64,000 bases of DNA from Allopusillimonas ginsengisoli (lineage in GTDB: Bacteria > Pseudomonadota > Gammaproteobacteria > Burkholderiales > Burkholderiaceae_B). How positions within the stretch are numbered: position 1 is the stretch's first letter; every line of letters begins with the position of its first letter. Where the stretch lies: assembly GCA_005239165.1 (NCBI GenBank), contig RAPG01000012.1, positions 1 through 64,000 of the forward strand. Reading direction: 5' to 3'. The notes beneath the pieces are model-generated. The model did not search any database. It was not told the origin of the DNA and worked only from the letters and a program-made list of their open reading frames with translations. A program made the translations under genes and the position numbers. Below are positions 43,188 to 52,104 of this stretch, in pieces.

Positions 43188-44399
43188 ATGGCAATTACAG
43201 ACGTTCTCGTACCGCAGCTTTCTGAATCGATTTCGGAAGCAACCTTGCTCGAATGGAAAAAGCAGCCCGGCGAAATGGTCGAGGCTGACGAGATTCTGAT
43301 TGAGGTCGAAACCGACAAGGTGGTGCTCGAGGTGCCTGCTCCCGCGTCTGGCGTGCTCAAAGAAATCGTCAAAGGCGACGGCAGCACGGTAACTTCTGGT
43401 GAAGTGCTGGCTCGTATCGATACTGACGCCAAGGCCGCTGCTGCACCTGCCGAAAAGCCCGCCGATGCGCCGGCACCACAGGCTGAGGCTGCGGCCTCTG
43501 CCCCAGCGGCTTCTGCAAAGTCGGCTGTCGCTTCGCCGGCCGCCGGTAAAATTCTGGCTGAAAAAGGCGTAGACCCTTCCAGTGTTGAGGGTTCCGGCCG
43601 TGGCGGTCGCATTACCAAGGGCGACGCTCTTGAGGCTGGCGCTGCGCCCGCCAAGAAAGCCGCCGCCCCGGCTGCTGCACCGGCTCTCTCGCTCGACGGA
43701 CGCCCTGAACAGCGCGTACCCATGAGCCGGCTGCGTGCCCGTGTGGCCGAGCGCCTCATTCAGTCACAAACTGAAAACGCCATTCTGACGACGTTTAACG
43801 AAGTCAATATGCAGGGCATTCTTGATGTGCGCAAGCGTTACAAAGACCAGTTCGAGAAAGAGCACGGCGTCAAGCTGGGCTTTACGTCGTTCTTCGTCAA
43901 GGCAGCGGTTGCCGCACTGAAAAAATACCCTGTGGTCAATGCTTCCGTTGATGGCAAAGACATTATCTATCACGGTTACTTTGACATCGGCATCGCTGTC
44001 GGCAGCCCGCGTGGCCTGGTTGTACCTATTTTGCGCAATGCTGATCAAATGTCGATCGCCGAAATCGAAAAGCAGATCGCTGACTTTGGCGCGCGCGCCC
44101 GCGACGGCAAGCTGACGCTTGACGAACTTACCGGCGGCACGTTCTCCATTTCCAACGGCGGCGTTTTTGGCTCCATGCTTTCCACGCCTATCATCAACCC
44201 GCCTCAGTCGGCCATTCTTGGCATTCATGCTACGAAAGACCGGGCAGTTGTTGAAAATGGCCAGATTGTCATCCGGCCCATGAACTATCTTGCCCTGTCT
44301 TACGACCATCGTATTATTGATGGCCGTGAGGCGGTGCTGGCTCTGGTCGCCATGAAAGAAGCGCTTGAAGATCCGCAACGTCTGTTGCTCGATCTGTAA
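43188..44399 (+). CDS. sucB: Dihydrolipoyl succinyltransferase (2-oxoglutarate dehydrogenase E2)
   Basis: A 403-residue E2 core protein (also odhB). The lipoyl domain (1-75) carries the lipoylated lysine K44 in EVETDKVVLEV. An Ala/Pro-rich linker is followed by the peripheral-subunit-binding domain (about 110-145; SPAAGKILAEKGVDPSSVEG), a second Ala-rich linker, and the acyltransferase core with the active-site YDHRIIDGREAV. Only one lipoyl domain is present, as usual for SucB. It lies between sucA and lpdA. Confidence 0.97.
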   Translation: MAITDVLVPQLSESISEATLLEWKKQPGEMVEADEILIEVETDKVVLEVPAPASGVLKEIVKGDGSTVTSGEVLARIDTDAKAAAAPAEKPADAPAPQAEAAASAPAASAKSAVASPAAGKILAEKGVDPSSVEGSGRGGRITKGDALEAGAAPAKKAAAPAAAPALSLDGRPEQRVPMSRLRARVAERLIQSQTENAILTTFNEVNMQGILDVRKRYKDQFEKEHGVKLGFTSFFVKAAVAALKKYPVVNASVDGKDIIYHGYFDIGIAVGSPRGLVVPILRNADQMSIAEIEKQIADFGARARDGKLTLDELTGGTFSISNGGVFGSMLSTPIINPPQSAILGIHATKDRAVVENGQIVIRPMNYLALSYDHRIIDGREAVLALVAMKEALEDPQRLLLDL

Positions 44400-44580
44400 G
44401 CCGCTTGCCGAAGCGCGTCTGATACAGGCCTCGGCAGCGTCCCATGCAACGGACTGCGGTCGGGGCTTTTTTGGGCCTGCTCCAACGATAACGGAAGCGT
44501 GTTGAGTGCATCGCCGCTTTCCCCTGACGCGTAAACCTGCTCAAGGTTTGCGTCAACCCTATGAAAACCGAGAAATCATT

Positions 44581-46008
44581 ATGGCAAAACAATTTGACGT
44601 AGTCGTGATCGGCGCGGGCCCCGGTGGGTATATTGCCGCCATCCGCGCCGCGCAACTAGGCATGTCGGTAGCGTGCATCGACGCATGGAGTACCGCCGAC
44701 GGCAAGCCGGCCCCTGGTGGTGCTTGCACCAACGTAGGGTGCATTCCCTCCAAAGCGTTACTGCAGTCGTCCGAATATTATGAGCAGGTCAACGAGCACT
44801 TCGAAGACCACGGCATTGATGTCAAAGACGTCAAGCTCAAGTTGAACAAGCTTCTTGGTCGCAAAGACTCCGTCGTCAAAGAGAACAACGAAGGTATTCT
44901 GTATTTGCTCAAAAAGAACAAAGTCACCTTTTTTCACGGCATGGGGTCGTTTGTTGCCCACGTGGACGGCGGCTGGAGCATCAAGGTTGCCGGTAAGAAA
45001 GACGAAGACCTGGTGTCCAAACATGTCATCATTGCTACGGGTTCGTCACCTCGCCAATTGCCTGGCCTGCCGTTCGACGAAGAACAGGTGCTGTCCAATG
45101 ATGGTGCGCTGCGCATTCCCTCGGTGCCCAAGAAACTCGGGGTTATTGGGGCTGGCGTTATTGGCCTTGAACTCGGCAGCGTGTGGCGTCGGCTTGGTTC
45201 AGAGGTTACCGTGCTCGAAGCCATGCCCGATTTCCTGGCAGCCGTAGACCAGCAGGTAGCCAAAGAAGCTCAGAAGCAGCTGGCCAAGCAAGGGCTCGAT
45301 ATTCAAACTGGCGTGAAGATTGGCGAGATCAAGGCCACGTCCAAATCGGTCACTGTACCGTACACCGATGCCAAAGGCGAAGCGCAAACGCTCACTTTCG
45401 ATAAGCTCATTGTTTCTATTGGACGCGTCCCCAATGTCGAAGGCTTGGGGGTTGATACCGTAGGCCTGAAGCGCGATGAGCGTGGCTTTGTCGTTGTAGA
45501 CGACGAATGCAAGACCAATCTGCCCAATGTCTGGGCGGTGGGCGACGTAGTGCGTGGGCCCATGCTGGCGCACAAGGCAGAAGAAGAGGGCGTTGCCGTG
45601 GCCGAGCGTATTGCAGGCCAGCACGGTCATGTCAATTTTGACACCATTCCGTTCGTCATTTACACCTCACCCGAAATCTCTTGGGTTGGCAAAAACGAAC
45701 AGCAACTCAAGACCGAAGGCCGGGCTTACAAGGCGGGCAGTTTCCCGTTTATGGCAAACGGTCGCGCGCGCGCGCTGGGTGATACCACGGGCTTTGTCAA
45801 AATACTTGCCGATGCGAAAACAGATGAAGTTCTGGGCGTCCACATAATCGGGCCGCAGGCTTCCGAGCTGATTGCCGAGGCAGTTACCATTATGGAGTTC
45901 CGTGGTGCGGCCGAAGACATAGCTCGCATTTGTCATGCGCATCCCACGCTTTCCGAGTCGCTTAAAGAAGCGGCGCTGGCTGTTGACAAGCGCTCGCTCA
46001 ACTTCTGA
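44581..46008 (+). CDS. lpdA: Dihydrolipoyl dehydrogenase (E3)
   Basis: A 475-residue FAD disulfide oxidoreductase that reoxidises the lipoyl arm. It has the FAD fold FDVVVIGAGPGGYIAAIRAAQ, the redox disulfide in GACTNVGCIPSKALLQ, the NAD fold LGVIGAGVIGLELGSVW and the C-terminal His-Glu pair in CHAHPTLSESLKEAA. The ATG at 44581 starts the conserved N-terminus; the open frame to 44506 adds a basic leader without support. The 181-base gap after sucB is longer than in many relatives and has a GC-rich region ending GGGGCTTTTTTGG that could act as a weak attenuator. Confidence 0.96.
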   Translation: MAKQFDVVVIGAGPGGYIAAIRAAQLGMSVACIDAWSTADGKPAPGGACTNVGCIPSKALLQSSEYYEQVNEHFEDHGIDVKDVKLKLNKLLGRKDSVVKENNEGILYLLKKNKVTFFHGMGSFVAHVDGGWSIKVAGKKDEDLVSKHVIIATGSSPRQLPGLPFDEEQVLSNDGALRIPSVPKKLGVIGAGVIGLELGSVWRRLGSEVTVLEAMPDFLAAVDQQVAKEAQKQLAKQGLDIQTGVKIGEIKATSKSVTVPYTDAKGEAQTLTFDKLIVSIGRVPNVEGLGVDTVGLKRDERGFVVVDDECKTNLPNVWAVGDVVRGPMLAHKAEEEGVAVAERIAGQHGHVNFDTIPFVIYTSPEISWVGKNEQQLKTEGRAYKAGSFPFMANGRARALGDTTGFVKILADAKTDEVLGVHIIGPQASELIAEAVTIMEFRGAAEDIARICHAHPTLSESLKEAALAVDKRSLNF

Positions 46009-46040
46009 TCGCAGGGCCGGTGACGGCTCAGGCATGCAGG

Positions 46041-46068
46041 AAAAGGGCGGGCCAGGGCTCGCCCTTTT
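46041..46068 (+). terminator. Terminator after lpdA
   Basis: AAAAGGGCG and CGCCCTTTT form a perfect 9-bp stem with inner GCC/GGC pairing, 32 bases after the lpdA stop, followed by CTCTTTTGG. zapE begins 47 bases later, so some read-through or a separate promoter is needed. Confidence 0.75.
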
Positions 46069-46115
46069 CTCTTTTGGAGGCGTCCAGCTGGGCGCCAGAA
46101 TCATCCGGTTGCTTT

Positions 46116-47207
46116 ATGAATGTCCGTGAGTATTACCATCAGGCCTTGCAAGAACGTGGCTACACGCCTGATGAGGCGCAAGAAGCCGCTATTGACCGTT
46201 TGCAGCAGTATTACGATGAATGGGTAAGCTTTAAGTCGGCGCGCTCGTCGACGTTCAGGAAACTATTCAAGAGGCCCGATGTGCCACGCGGCGTGTATAT
46301 GTGGGGCGGCGTCGGGCGCGGTAAAAGTTTTCTGATGGATGCGTTTTATCTTACTGTGCCGGTAAAGCGCAAAACCCGTATTCATTTTCATGAGTTTATA
46401 CGTGGTGTTCATCATGAGCTTGGTGAGGTGCGCGGGCAGCAAGACCCGCTTGATGAAGTGGCTCTGCGCATTGCCAAGAAATACCGGCTCATCTGTTTTG
46501 ACGAGTTTCATGTGTCTGATGTGGCCGATGCCATGATTTTGTACCGGCTTTTGCTCAAGCTGTTTGAACACGGCACCTCGTTTGTGATGACATCAAATTA
46601 TGAGCCCTCCACCTTGTACCCAGACGGCTTGCACCGTGACCGCATTTTACCGGCCATCAAGCTGATCCAGGATCGCATGGATGTCATGAACGTAGACACC
46701 GGCGTAGATTATCGCCGGCGTGCGCTTGAACAGGTGCGCATGTATCTGACGCCCATTACGTCAGAGACCAACAGCGAACTACAGGAAATTTTCGATCGCT
46801 TGCTGGATACAGCACCGATGAAGCCCGTGCTTACTGTCGAGAACCGCCAGCTCAAGGCAGTTGCTTTGGGCGGTGGCATTGTCTGGTTTGATTTCGCCAC
46901 CTTGTGTGGCGGACCGCGGTCACAAAACGATTACCTCGACCTTGCCAGTCGTTTTCATACCGTTATAGTGTCAGACGTGCCTCGCATGGCGGCACGTAAT
47001 GCGTCAGAAGCCCGCCGTTTTACCTGGCTGATCGACGTGTTTTACGATCATAAAATAAAACTTGTTATTTCAGCAGAGTGCCCGGCCGATGAACTGTACG
47101 TCCAGGGGCCTATGGCTAACGAGTTTTATCGCACCGTGTCGCGTATTCTGGAAATGCAGTCTCGCGAATATCTCGAATCTGACCGGCGCGAAGCCGTGGT
47201 GTTATAG
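46116..47207 (+). CDS. zapE: Cell division ATPase ZapE (AFG1-like)
   Basis: A 363-residue AFG1/LACE1-type P-loop ATPase associated with the division ring under stress. Walker A GGVGRGKSFLMDAFY, Walker B LICFDEFHVSDVADAMIL and the sensor segment FVMTSNYEPSTLYPDGLHRDR are present; the C-terminus has ASRFHTVIVSDVP and FTWLIDVFYDHKIKLVISAE. The ATG at 46116 begins the conserved start MNVREYYHQALQERGY; the longer frame to 46020 runs through the lpdA terminator. It follows lpdA as in other Alcaligenaceae. Confidence 0.94.
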   Translation: MNVREYYHQALQERGYTPDEAQEAAIDRLQQYYDEWVSFKSARSSTFRKLFKRPDVPRGVYMWGGVGRGKSFLMDAFYLTVPVKRKTRIHFHEFIRGVHHELGEVRGQQDPLDEVALRIAKKYRLICFDEFHVSDVADAMILYRLLLKLFEHGTSFVMTSNYEPSTLYPDGLHRDRILPAIKLIQDRMDVMNVDTGVDYRRRALEQVRMYLTPITSETNSELQEIFDRLLDTAPMKPVLTVENRQLKAVALGGGIVWFDFATLCGGPRSQNDYLDLASRFHTVIVSDVPRMAARNASEARRFTWLIDVFYDHKIKLVISAECPADELYVQGPMANEFYRTVSRILEMQSREYLESDRREAVVL

Positions 47208-47264
47208 CACCGTGCCGTGCCGCCGCCCGTTTCACATTCATGCACTCTATACATTGAAACCAAC

Positions 47265-48605
47265 ATGATGAACACCCGAGTACTTACCGGAATTACTCCA
47301 TCCGGCACACCACATCTGGGCAATTATGCCGGTGCAATCCGGCCTTCAATTCAGGCCAGCACACAGGCCGGCGTGGATGCGTTTTATTTCATGGCCGATT
47401 ACCATGCGTTGATCAAGTGTGATGATCCGCAGCGCATTGCCCGCTCCCGGCTCGAAATTGCCGCCACCTGGCTGGCGGCCGGGCTGGACGCTGAGCGCGT
47501 CACCTTTTACCGGCAGTCTGATATTCCTGAGATCCCGGAGCTGTGCTGGATGCTCACGTGTGTGACACCTAAAGGTCTGATGAACCGGGCGCATGCCTAT
47601 AAGGCGTCTGTTGACCAGAACACGGCGCGCCAGGTTGAGCCTGATGACGGCGTCAATATGGGGTTGTTTTCGTATCCTATCTTGATGGCCGCTGATATTC
47701 TGATGTTCAATGCCAATAAAGTGCCTGTGGGTCGTGATCAGATCCAGCACCTGGAGATGGCACGCGACATAGCACAGCGCTTTAATCATCTTTACGGGCA
47801 GGGTACTGACTTGTTCGTATTGCCCGAAGTCCAGGTGGATGAAGACGTGGCCACCTTGCCGGGGCTAGATGGCCGCAAGATGTCCAAAAGCTATGACAAC
47901 ACCATTCCCTTGTTTGAAGGTGGCAGTGCCGCGACGCGTTCGGCCATTATGCGTATCGTGACTGATTCACGCCAGCCCGGTGAACCCAAGGACGCCGAAG
48001 GTTCGCATTTGTATACGCTCTTTCGGGCGTTTTCCACGCCACAACAGTCGGCGGCATTTCGTCAGCAGCTAGAAAACGGACTGAGTTGGGGCGATGCAAA
48101 AATCGCGCTGTTCGATCGCATCGAAGAAGAACTTGCCCCCATGCGCGAGCGCTATGCTGATCTCATGAGCCGCCCAGATCGCATAGAAGACATTCTGCAG
48201 GCCGGTGCCACCAAGGCGCGGGCACTGTCACAACCGCTTATGGAGCGCCTGCGCGCAGCGGTGGGGCTGCGTGCGGTTTCAAAAACCGCTGGAGCGCCAG
48301 CCAAGACCAAATCGGGTAAAGGCAAGAAACCGCGTTTTGTCAGTTTCCGTGACGAAGACGGAAAATTCCGCTTCCGCCTGCTGTCCGCAGAGGGTGACGA
48401 GTTGCTGTTGTCCGAACCGTTTGATGACCCCAAGGCTGCCGGGGTGGCAATGAAGGGCCTGCAGGCATTGCAGCTGGGCGATGTCGCCGCCGTTCCGGAC
48501 GAAAGCGTTGTTACGCTGGACATCGCTGACGTGGTGGTCTGCCGGTTTGAGGCAGACAAGCTGGAAGCCGTAAAAGCCGCTTTGGCTGCCCTGACCGACG
48601 TCTGA
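47265..48605 (+). CDS. trpS: Tryptophanyl-tRNA synthetase with C-terminal DUF1508-like domain
   Basis: A 446-residue class I synthetase charging tRNA-Trp. The HIGH-type motif is PSGTPHLGNYAGAI near residue 15 and the KMSKS motif is in GRKMSKSYDNTI about residue 205. The catalytic and anticodon-binding part ends near residue 335; most TrpS proteins end here. An Ala/Lys linker (KTAGAPAKTKSGKGKK) is followed by an extra domain (about 355-446) starting RFVSFRDEDGKFRFRLLSAE, which resembles DUF1508/YegP-type repeats. The start may be either of two adjacent ATGs (47265 or 47268). The open frame to 47217 is not supported. Confidence 0.95.
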   Translation: MMNTRVLTGITPSGTPHLGNYAGAIRPSIQASTQAGVDAFYFMADYHALIKCDDPQRIARSRLEIAATWLAAGLDAERVTFYRQSDIPEIPELCWMLTCVTPKGLMNRAHAYKASVDQNTARQVEPDDGVNMGLFSYPILMAADILMFNANKVPVGRDQIQHLEMARDIAQRFNHLYGQGTDLFVLPEVQVDEDVATLPGLDGRKMSKSYDNTIPLFEGGSAATRSAIMRIVTDSRQPGEPKDAEGSHLYTLFRAFSTPQQSAAFRQQLENGLSWGDAKIALFDRIEEELAPMRERYADLMSRPDRIEDILQAGATKARALSQPLMERLRAAVGLRAVSKTAGAPAKTKSGKGKKPRFVSFRDEDGKFRFRLLSAEGDELLLSEPFDDPKAAGVAMKGLQALQLGDVAAVPDESVVTLDIADVVVCRFEADKLEAVKAALAALTDV

Positions 48606-48848
48606 CCGAGGACCGGCCGAGGGTTTGAGTCTTTATGGCTGAGGGCCGATCTCACCAAAGCCAGGGCTGGGTCCTGGCCTGGCTGGGCTGGGCATGACAT
48701 GGGCATGATCAACGTTTTGCTTTTAATCTTTGGCCAAGGTGGCTATCTGGCTGTGCCGGCCAGGTGCTGAACACGCTATACCCTTACCGCAGGGTGCAGC
48801 CCGCCCAGCGCAGTGATGCCGCTTGGGCTTAGGGTCGTAAATACGGAT

Positions 48849-49697
48849 TCATTCTCGATCTTTGGCCGTGGCGGCAGCCTGGCTTCGGCCTCGCAGCCAC
48901 TCTAGCGTCAGCAGCAGACAGGTTGAGAATACTATCAATATGGTCGCCACGGCAGCAATAATGGGGCTGATGTTTTCACGAATGCCGCTGAACATTTCGC
49001 GAGGCAGCGTAACCTGCTCGGGCCCTGCTAAAAACAGCGTTACCACCACTTCATCAAATGACGTGGCAAATGCGAACAGTGCACCTGCAATAACACCCGG
49101 CGCGATGATGGGCAGCGTTACGGTAAAAAACGACTTTAGCGGGTGAGCGCCCAGGCTGTAAGCGGCACGCAGTAAATTCTGATCGAAGCCGGCCAGCGAA
49201 GCCATGACGGTTGTGACCACAAATGGCGTGCCCAACGCGGCATGCGCGAGTATCAGCCCTGAATAGCTGCTGGTTACCCCGTACGGGGCGAAAAACAGAT
49301 AAATACCTACACCGACAACGACCAGCGGCACAATCATGGGCGATATCAAAATAGCCATCAGCAGGCTTTTGCCCCAGAAATTAACCTTGTGCAGGCCGAC
49401 GGCAGCCAGCGTGCCCAGCACGGTGGCGATTACCGTTGCGCTTGGCGCCACAATAAAGCTGTTTTTTGCTGCACGCATCCAGTCTTCAGAGGCAAACAGC
49501 GCCTGGTACCACTTTAGCGAATACGACGGTATGGGGTAGAGCAGTAGTGTATTGTCGCTAAACGACAGCGGCATAATGACCAATATGGGCAATATCAGAA
49601 AAAGCAGAATCAGCAGGCACAGCGTGCGATGGCTGTAATACCACAGGCGTTGTGCCAGCGAAGTGTGTGGTGGGAAGCGTGGAGCAAGTTTTTTCAT
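48849..49697 (-). CDS. Polyamine/GABA-type ABC transporter permease (PotI-like)
   Basis: A 282-residue inner-membrane permease of the spermidine/putrescine-type importer family with six helices. The N-terminal helix is LCLLILLFLILPILVIMPLSF, followed by the family-typical SFSDN and PIPSYSLKWYQALF; the coupling loop is LLRAAYSLGAHPLKSFFTVTLPIIAPGVIAG. It lies 2 bases after the partner permease gene and is the last gene of the operon. The 243 bases beyond it, up to trpS (convergent), hold no gene. Confidence 0.9.
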   Translation of the reverse strand: MKKLAPRFPPHTSLAQRLWYYSHRTLCLLILLFLILPILVIMPLSFSDNTLLLYPIPSYSLKWYQALFASEDWMRAAKNSFIVAPSATVIATVLGTLAAVGLHKVNFWGKSLLMAILISPMIVPLVVVGVGIYLFFAPYGVTSSYSGLILAHAALGTPFVVTTVMASLAGFDQNLLRAAYSLGAHPLKSFFTVTLPIIAPGVIAGALFAFATSFDEVVVTLFLAGPEQVTLPREMFSGIRENISPIIAAVATILIVFSTCLLLTLEWLRGRSQAAATAKDRE

Positions 49698-49699
49698 GA

Positions 49700-50950
49700 T
49701 CAGCCCAGCCCCAGTTCGCGACCGGATAGTCTGCGGTACAGAAAGTAAAGCAACAGCGTACCCACCAGCAGCAGAAAGCCCAGGGCGCTTGCCATGCCCC
49801 AGTTAATAGTCTGGTTTGTAAAGTACGCCACGTAATAGCTAATCATCTGATCATTGGCTCCACCCAGCAGGGCGGGCGTAATGTAGTAGCCGACGGCGAT
49901 GATAAAGACCAGTAAAACGCCAGCACCTACCCCTGGATAAGTCTGCGGCACGTACACCTTCCAGAAGGCCGCAAAGGGGTGGCTGCCCAGCGAGATCGCG
50001 GCCCGCTGATAAGTGCGTGGAATTGACTGCATCACGCTATAGATAGGCAGAATCATGAAAGGCAGCAAGATGTGCGTCATGGCGATATACACACCGATGC
50101 GGTTAAACAGCAGATCCACGGGGGCATCAGTCAGCCCCATGCCCATCATCGCCTTATTCAGCAAGCCTTGGCGCTGCAAGAGCACTATCCACGCGGCAAT
50201 GCGCACCAGAATAGAGGTCCAGAAGGGGATGAGAATGAAGATCATGACCAGGTTGGCCCGACGCTTGGAAAGTGAGGCAATCCAGTAAGCCAGAGGAAAG
50301 CCCATCGCCAGTGTCAGCAGGGTAACGACGCCGGCGATGACGAAGGTGCGCTGAAAAATCGCCAGAAAGGCGGAGGTGGTGGGCGCGACGCGGCTTATTG
50401 AACCATCAACATCTTGCTGCAGATCAAGTGCTGCAAGAAGAAAATAAGGTGAATAGGGTTTTGCGTTTCGGGCTATGACACTCCAGTAATCAGGCTCGCC
50501 CCAACGTTTGTCTATGTCCAGAAAACGGTTCTTTATTTCGGCGTCAGTAATCGGGCCTTTGGCTTCGAAAGGCATGCGGCGTATGGTTTTGAATACCAGG
50601 CTGCGATACCCGGCAATCTCGTAATTAAGACGACGGGCTACCACGCCTGTGCCTGAGTCGTCTTTGGCTTGTTGCAGGTCTTGCATGAGCGCTGCATAAA
50701 CGGGTGCGTCGGGTGTGCTTTGACCATCCCATGTTTTAAGGGCTACAAGCGTGTGCGGTAGACGCTGGATTACTTCGGGGTTGTCTACGGCGCGAAACAG
50801 CAGCATGGCGATCGGAATTATAAATATCACCAGCAGAAACAGAGCCAGCGGCGCGATCAGCGCAAAGGCCTTGAGTTTCTGCTTACGTGCCGTGGCGGCC
50901 ATCCGCTGTTTCGTGGTGAGAAGCGTGTTGCCGGTAATCGAAGCCGTCAT
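49700..50950 (-). CDS. Polyamine/GABA-type ABC transporter permease (PotB/PotH-like), long form
   Basis: A 416-residue permease. The first helix (FALIAPLALFLLVIFIIPIAMLLF) is followed by a periplasmic region of about 130 residues (VDNPEVIQRLPHTLVALKTWDG through ARNAKPYSPYFLL) before the next helix, considerably larger than in E. coli PotB or PotH (about 275-317 in total). The core has the coupling motif PRTYQRAAISLGSHPFAAFWKVYVP. Long first loops like this occur in a subgroup of these permeases in proteobacteria. It pairs with the PotI-like gene. Confidence 0.9.
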   Translation of the reverse strand: MTASITGNTLLTTKQRMAATARKQKLKAFALIAPLALFLLVIFIIPIAMLLFRAVDNPEVIQRLPHTLVALKTWDGQSTPDAPVYAALMQDLQQAKDDSGTGVVARRLNYEIAGYRSLVFKTIRRMPFEAKGPITDAEIKNRFLDIDKRWGEPDYWSVIARNAKPYSPYFLLAALDLQQDVDGSISRVAPTTSAFLAIFQRTFVIAGVVTLLTLAMGFPLAYWIASLSKRRANLVMIFILIPFWTSILVRIAAWIVLLQRQGLLNKAMMGMGLTDAPVDLLFNRIGVYIAMTHILLPFMILPIYSVMQSIPRTYQRAAISLGSHPFAAFWKVYVPQTYPGVGAGVLLVFIIAVGYYITPALLGGANDQMISYYVAYFTNQTINWGMASALGFLLLVGTLLLYFLYRRLSGRELGLG

Positions 50951-51019
50951 AGTGGTGCCTTGCCAGCCCCCTCTGTGCCGTGCACAGTTGAGGCTGTATG
51001 CAGGGTCAGAAGTGACCGG

Positions 51020-52066
51020 TTAGCGGGTAGACCAGGCAGAGAATCGCTGGTCGAGTTCTTCTCCATGATCAGCCCAGTAGTCGTAGCTGGAGAGCAGGGC
51101 GTTTTTCATGTTTTCGGATGAGGTAGGCATATTGGCCTGAAGCTCTGGCCCGATCTGTTCGACGGCTTTTTTGTTAATAGGGCCGTAGGCGATCTCGTGC
51201 GCGTAAGCAACCTGAGCAGGCACAGATGACGCATATTTGATGAATTCTTCTGCCAGCTTTTTGTTGGGGCTGCCGGTAGGGATCACCCAGTAGTCAAGAT
51301 CGTATATGCTTTCGTTCCAGACAATTTTCAGGTCCTGGCCTTCCCGGTTTGCCGAATCAATGCGGCCGTTGTATGCCGTGGACATGGCTACGTCGCCCGC
51401 TGCCAGCATCTGCACAGGTTGGGCCCCTGCCTCCCACCACTGAATATTGGGTTTGAGTTCGTCCAGCTTCTTGAATGCCCGGTCTATACCTTCGGGTGTG
51501 GCCAGCGTCTTATAGACATCAGAAGGTGCCACGCCATCGGCCATCAGTGCAAACTCCAGGTTGTAGCGAGCGCCTTTACGCATGCCGCGTTTGCCCGGAA
51601 ATTTTTCTACGTTCCAGAAATCAGCCCAGCTGCTGGGTGTGCTCTTGAGCGTCTTGCCGTTATAGGCCAGTACGGTGGACCACACAAATGTACCGATACC
51701 ACACTCGTGGATGGCTTCAGGAATGTAGTCTTCCTTATTGCCCAGCTTCGACCAGTCGAGCTTCTCATAAAGCCCTTCGTCACAGCCACGCCCCAGATCA
51801 GCAGTCTCGACCTCCACCGCGTCCCATACGACGTTATTGGTTTCCACCATAGCCTTTACTTTGGCCTGCTCACCGTTATAGGCGACATTCAGAATATTGA
51901 TGCCGAGTTCTTTCTTGAGCGGATCAATATAGGCGACTTGTTGTGCCTTTCCGTTGGCGCCACCAAAATTCACAATTGTAAGATCGCGTGCAACGGCTGC
52001 CTGGCTGGCCGAGGCCAGAATGAGGACGGCAAGACTGCCGCCGTACAGGGTGTTTTTTATACTCAT
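51020..52066 (-). CDS. Periplasmic polyamine/GABA-type substrate-binding protein (PotD/PotF-like)
   Basis: A 348-residue family 1 binding protein with a signal peptide (YGGSLAVLILASASQAAVA, cleavage near residue 27) and the start LTIVNFGGANGKAQQVAYIDPL. WDAVEVETADLGRGCDEGLYEKLDWSKL and GTFVWSTVLAYNGK are typical of the PotD-like branch that also includes GABA-binding proteins of rhizobia. The exact ligand (putrescine, spermidine, GABA or similar) cannot be decided. It lies between the ATPase and the first permease of the importer. Confidence 0.9.
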   Translation of the reverse strand: MSIKNTLYGGSLAVLILASASQAAVARDLTIVNFGGANGKAQQVAYIDPLKKELGINILNVAYNGEQAKVKAMVETNNVVWDAVEVETADLGRGCDEGLYEKLDWSKLGNKEDYIPEAIHECGIGTFVWSTVLAYNGKTLKSTPSSWADFWNVEKFPGKRGMRKGARYNLEFALMADGVAPSDVYKTLATPEGIDRAFKKLDELKPNIQWWEAGAQPVQMLAAGDVAMSTAYNGRIDSANREGQDLKIVWNESIYDLDYWVIPTGSPNKKLAEEFIKYASSVPAQVAYAHEIAYGPINKKAVEQIGPELQANMPTSSENMKNALLSSYDYWADHGEELDQRFSAWSTR

Positions 52067-52104
52067 GTCTCTCTCCTGGGGTTGTTTTTAATAAATAATA
52101 AAAA

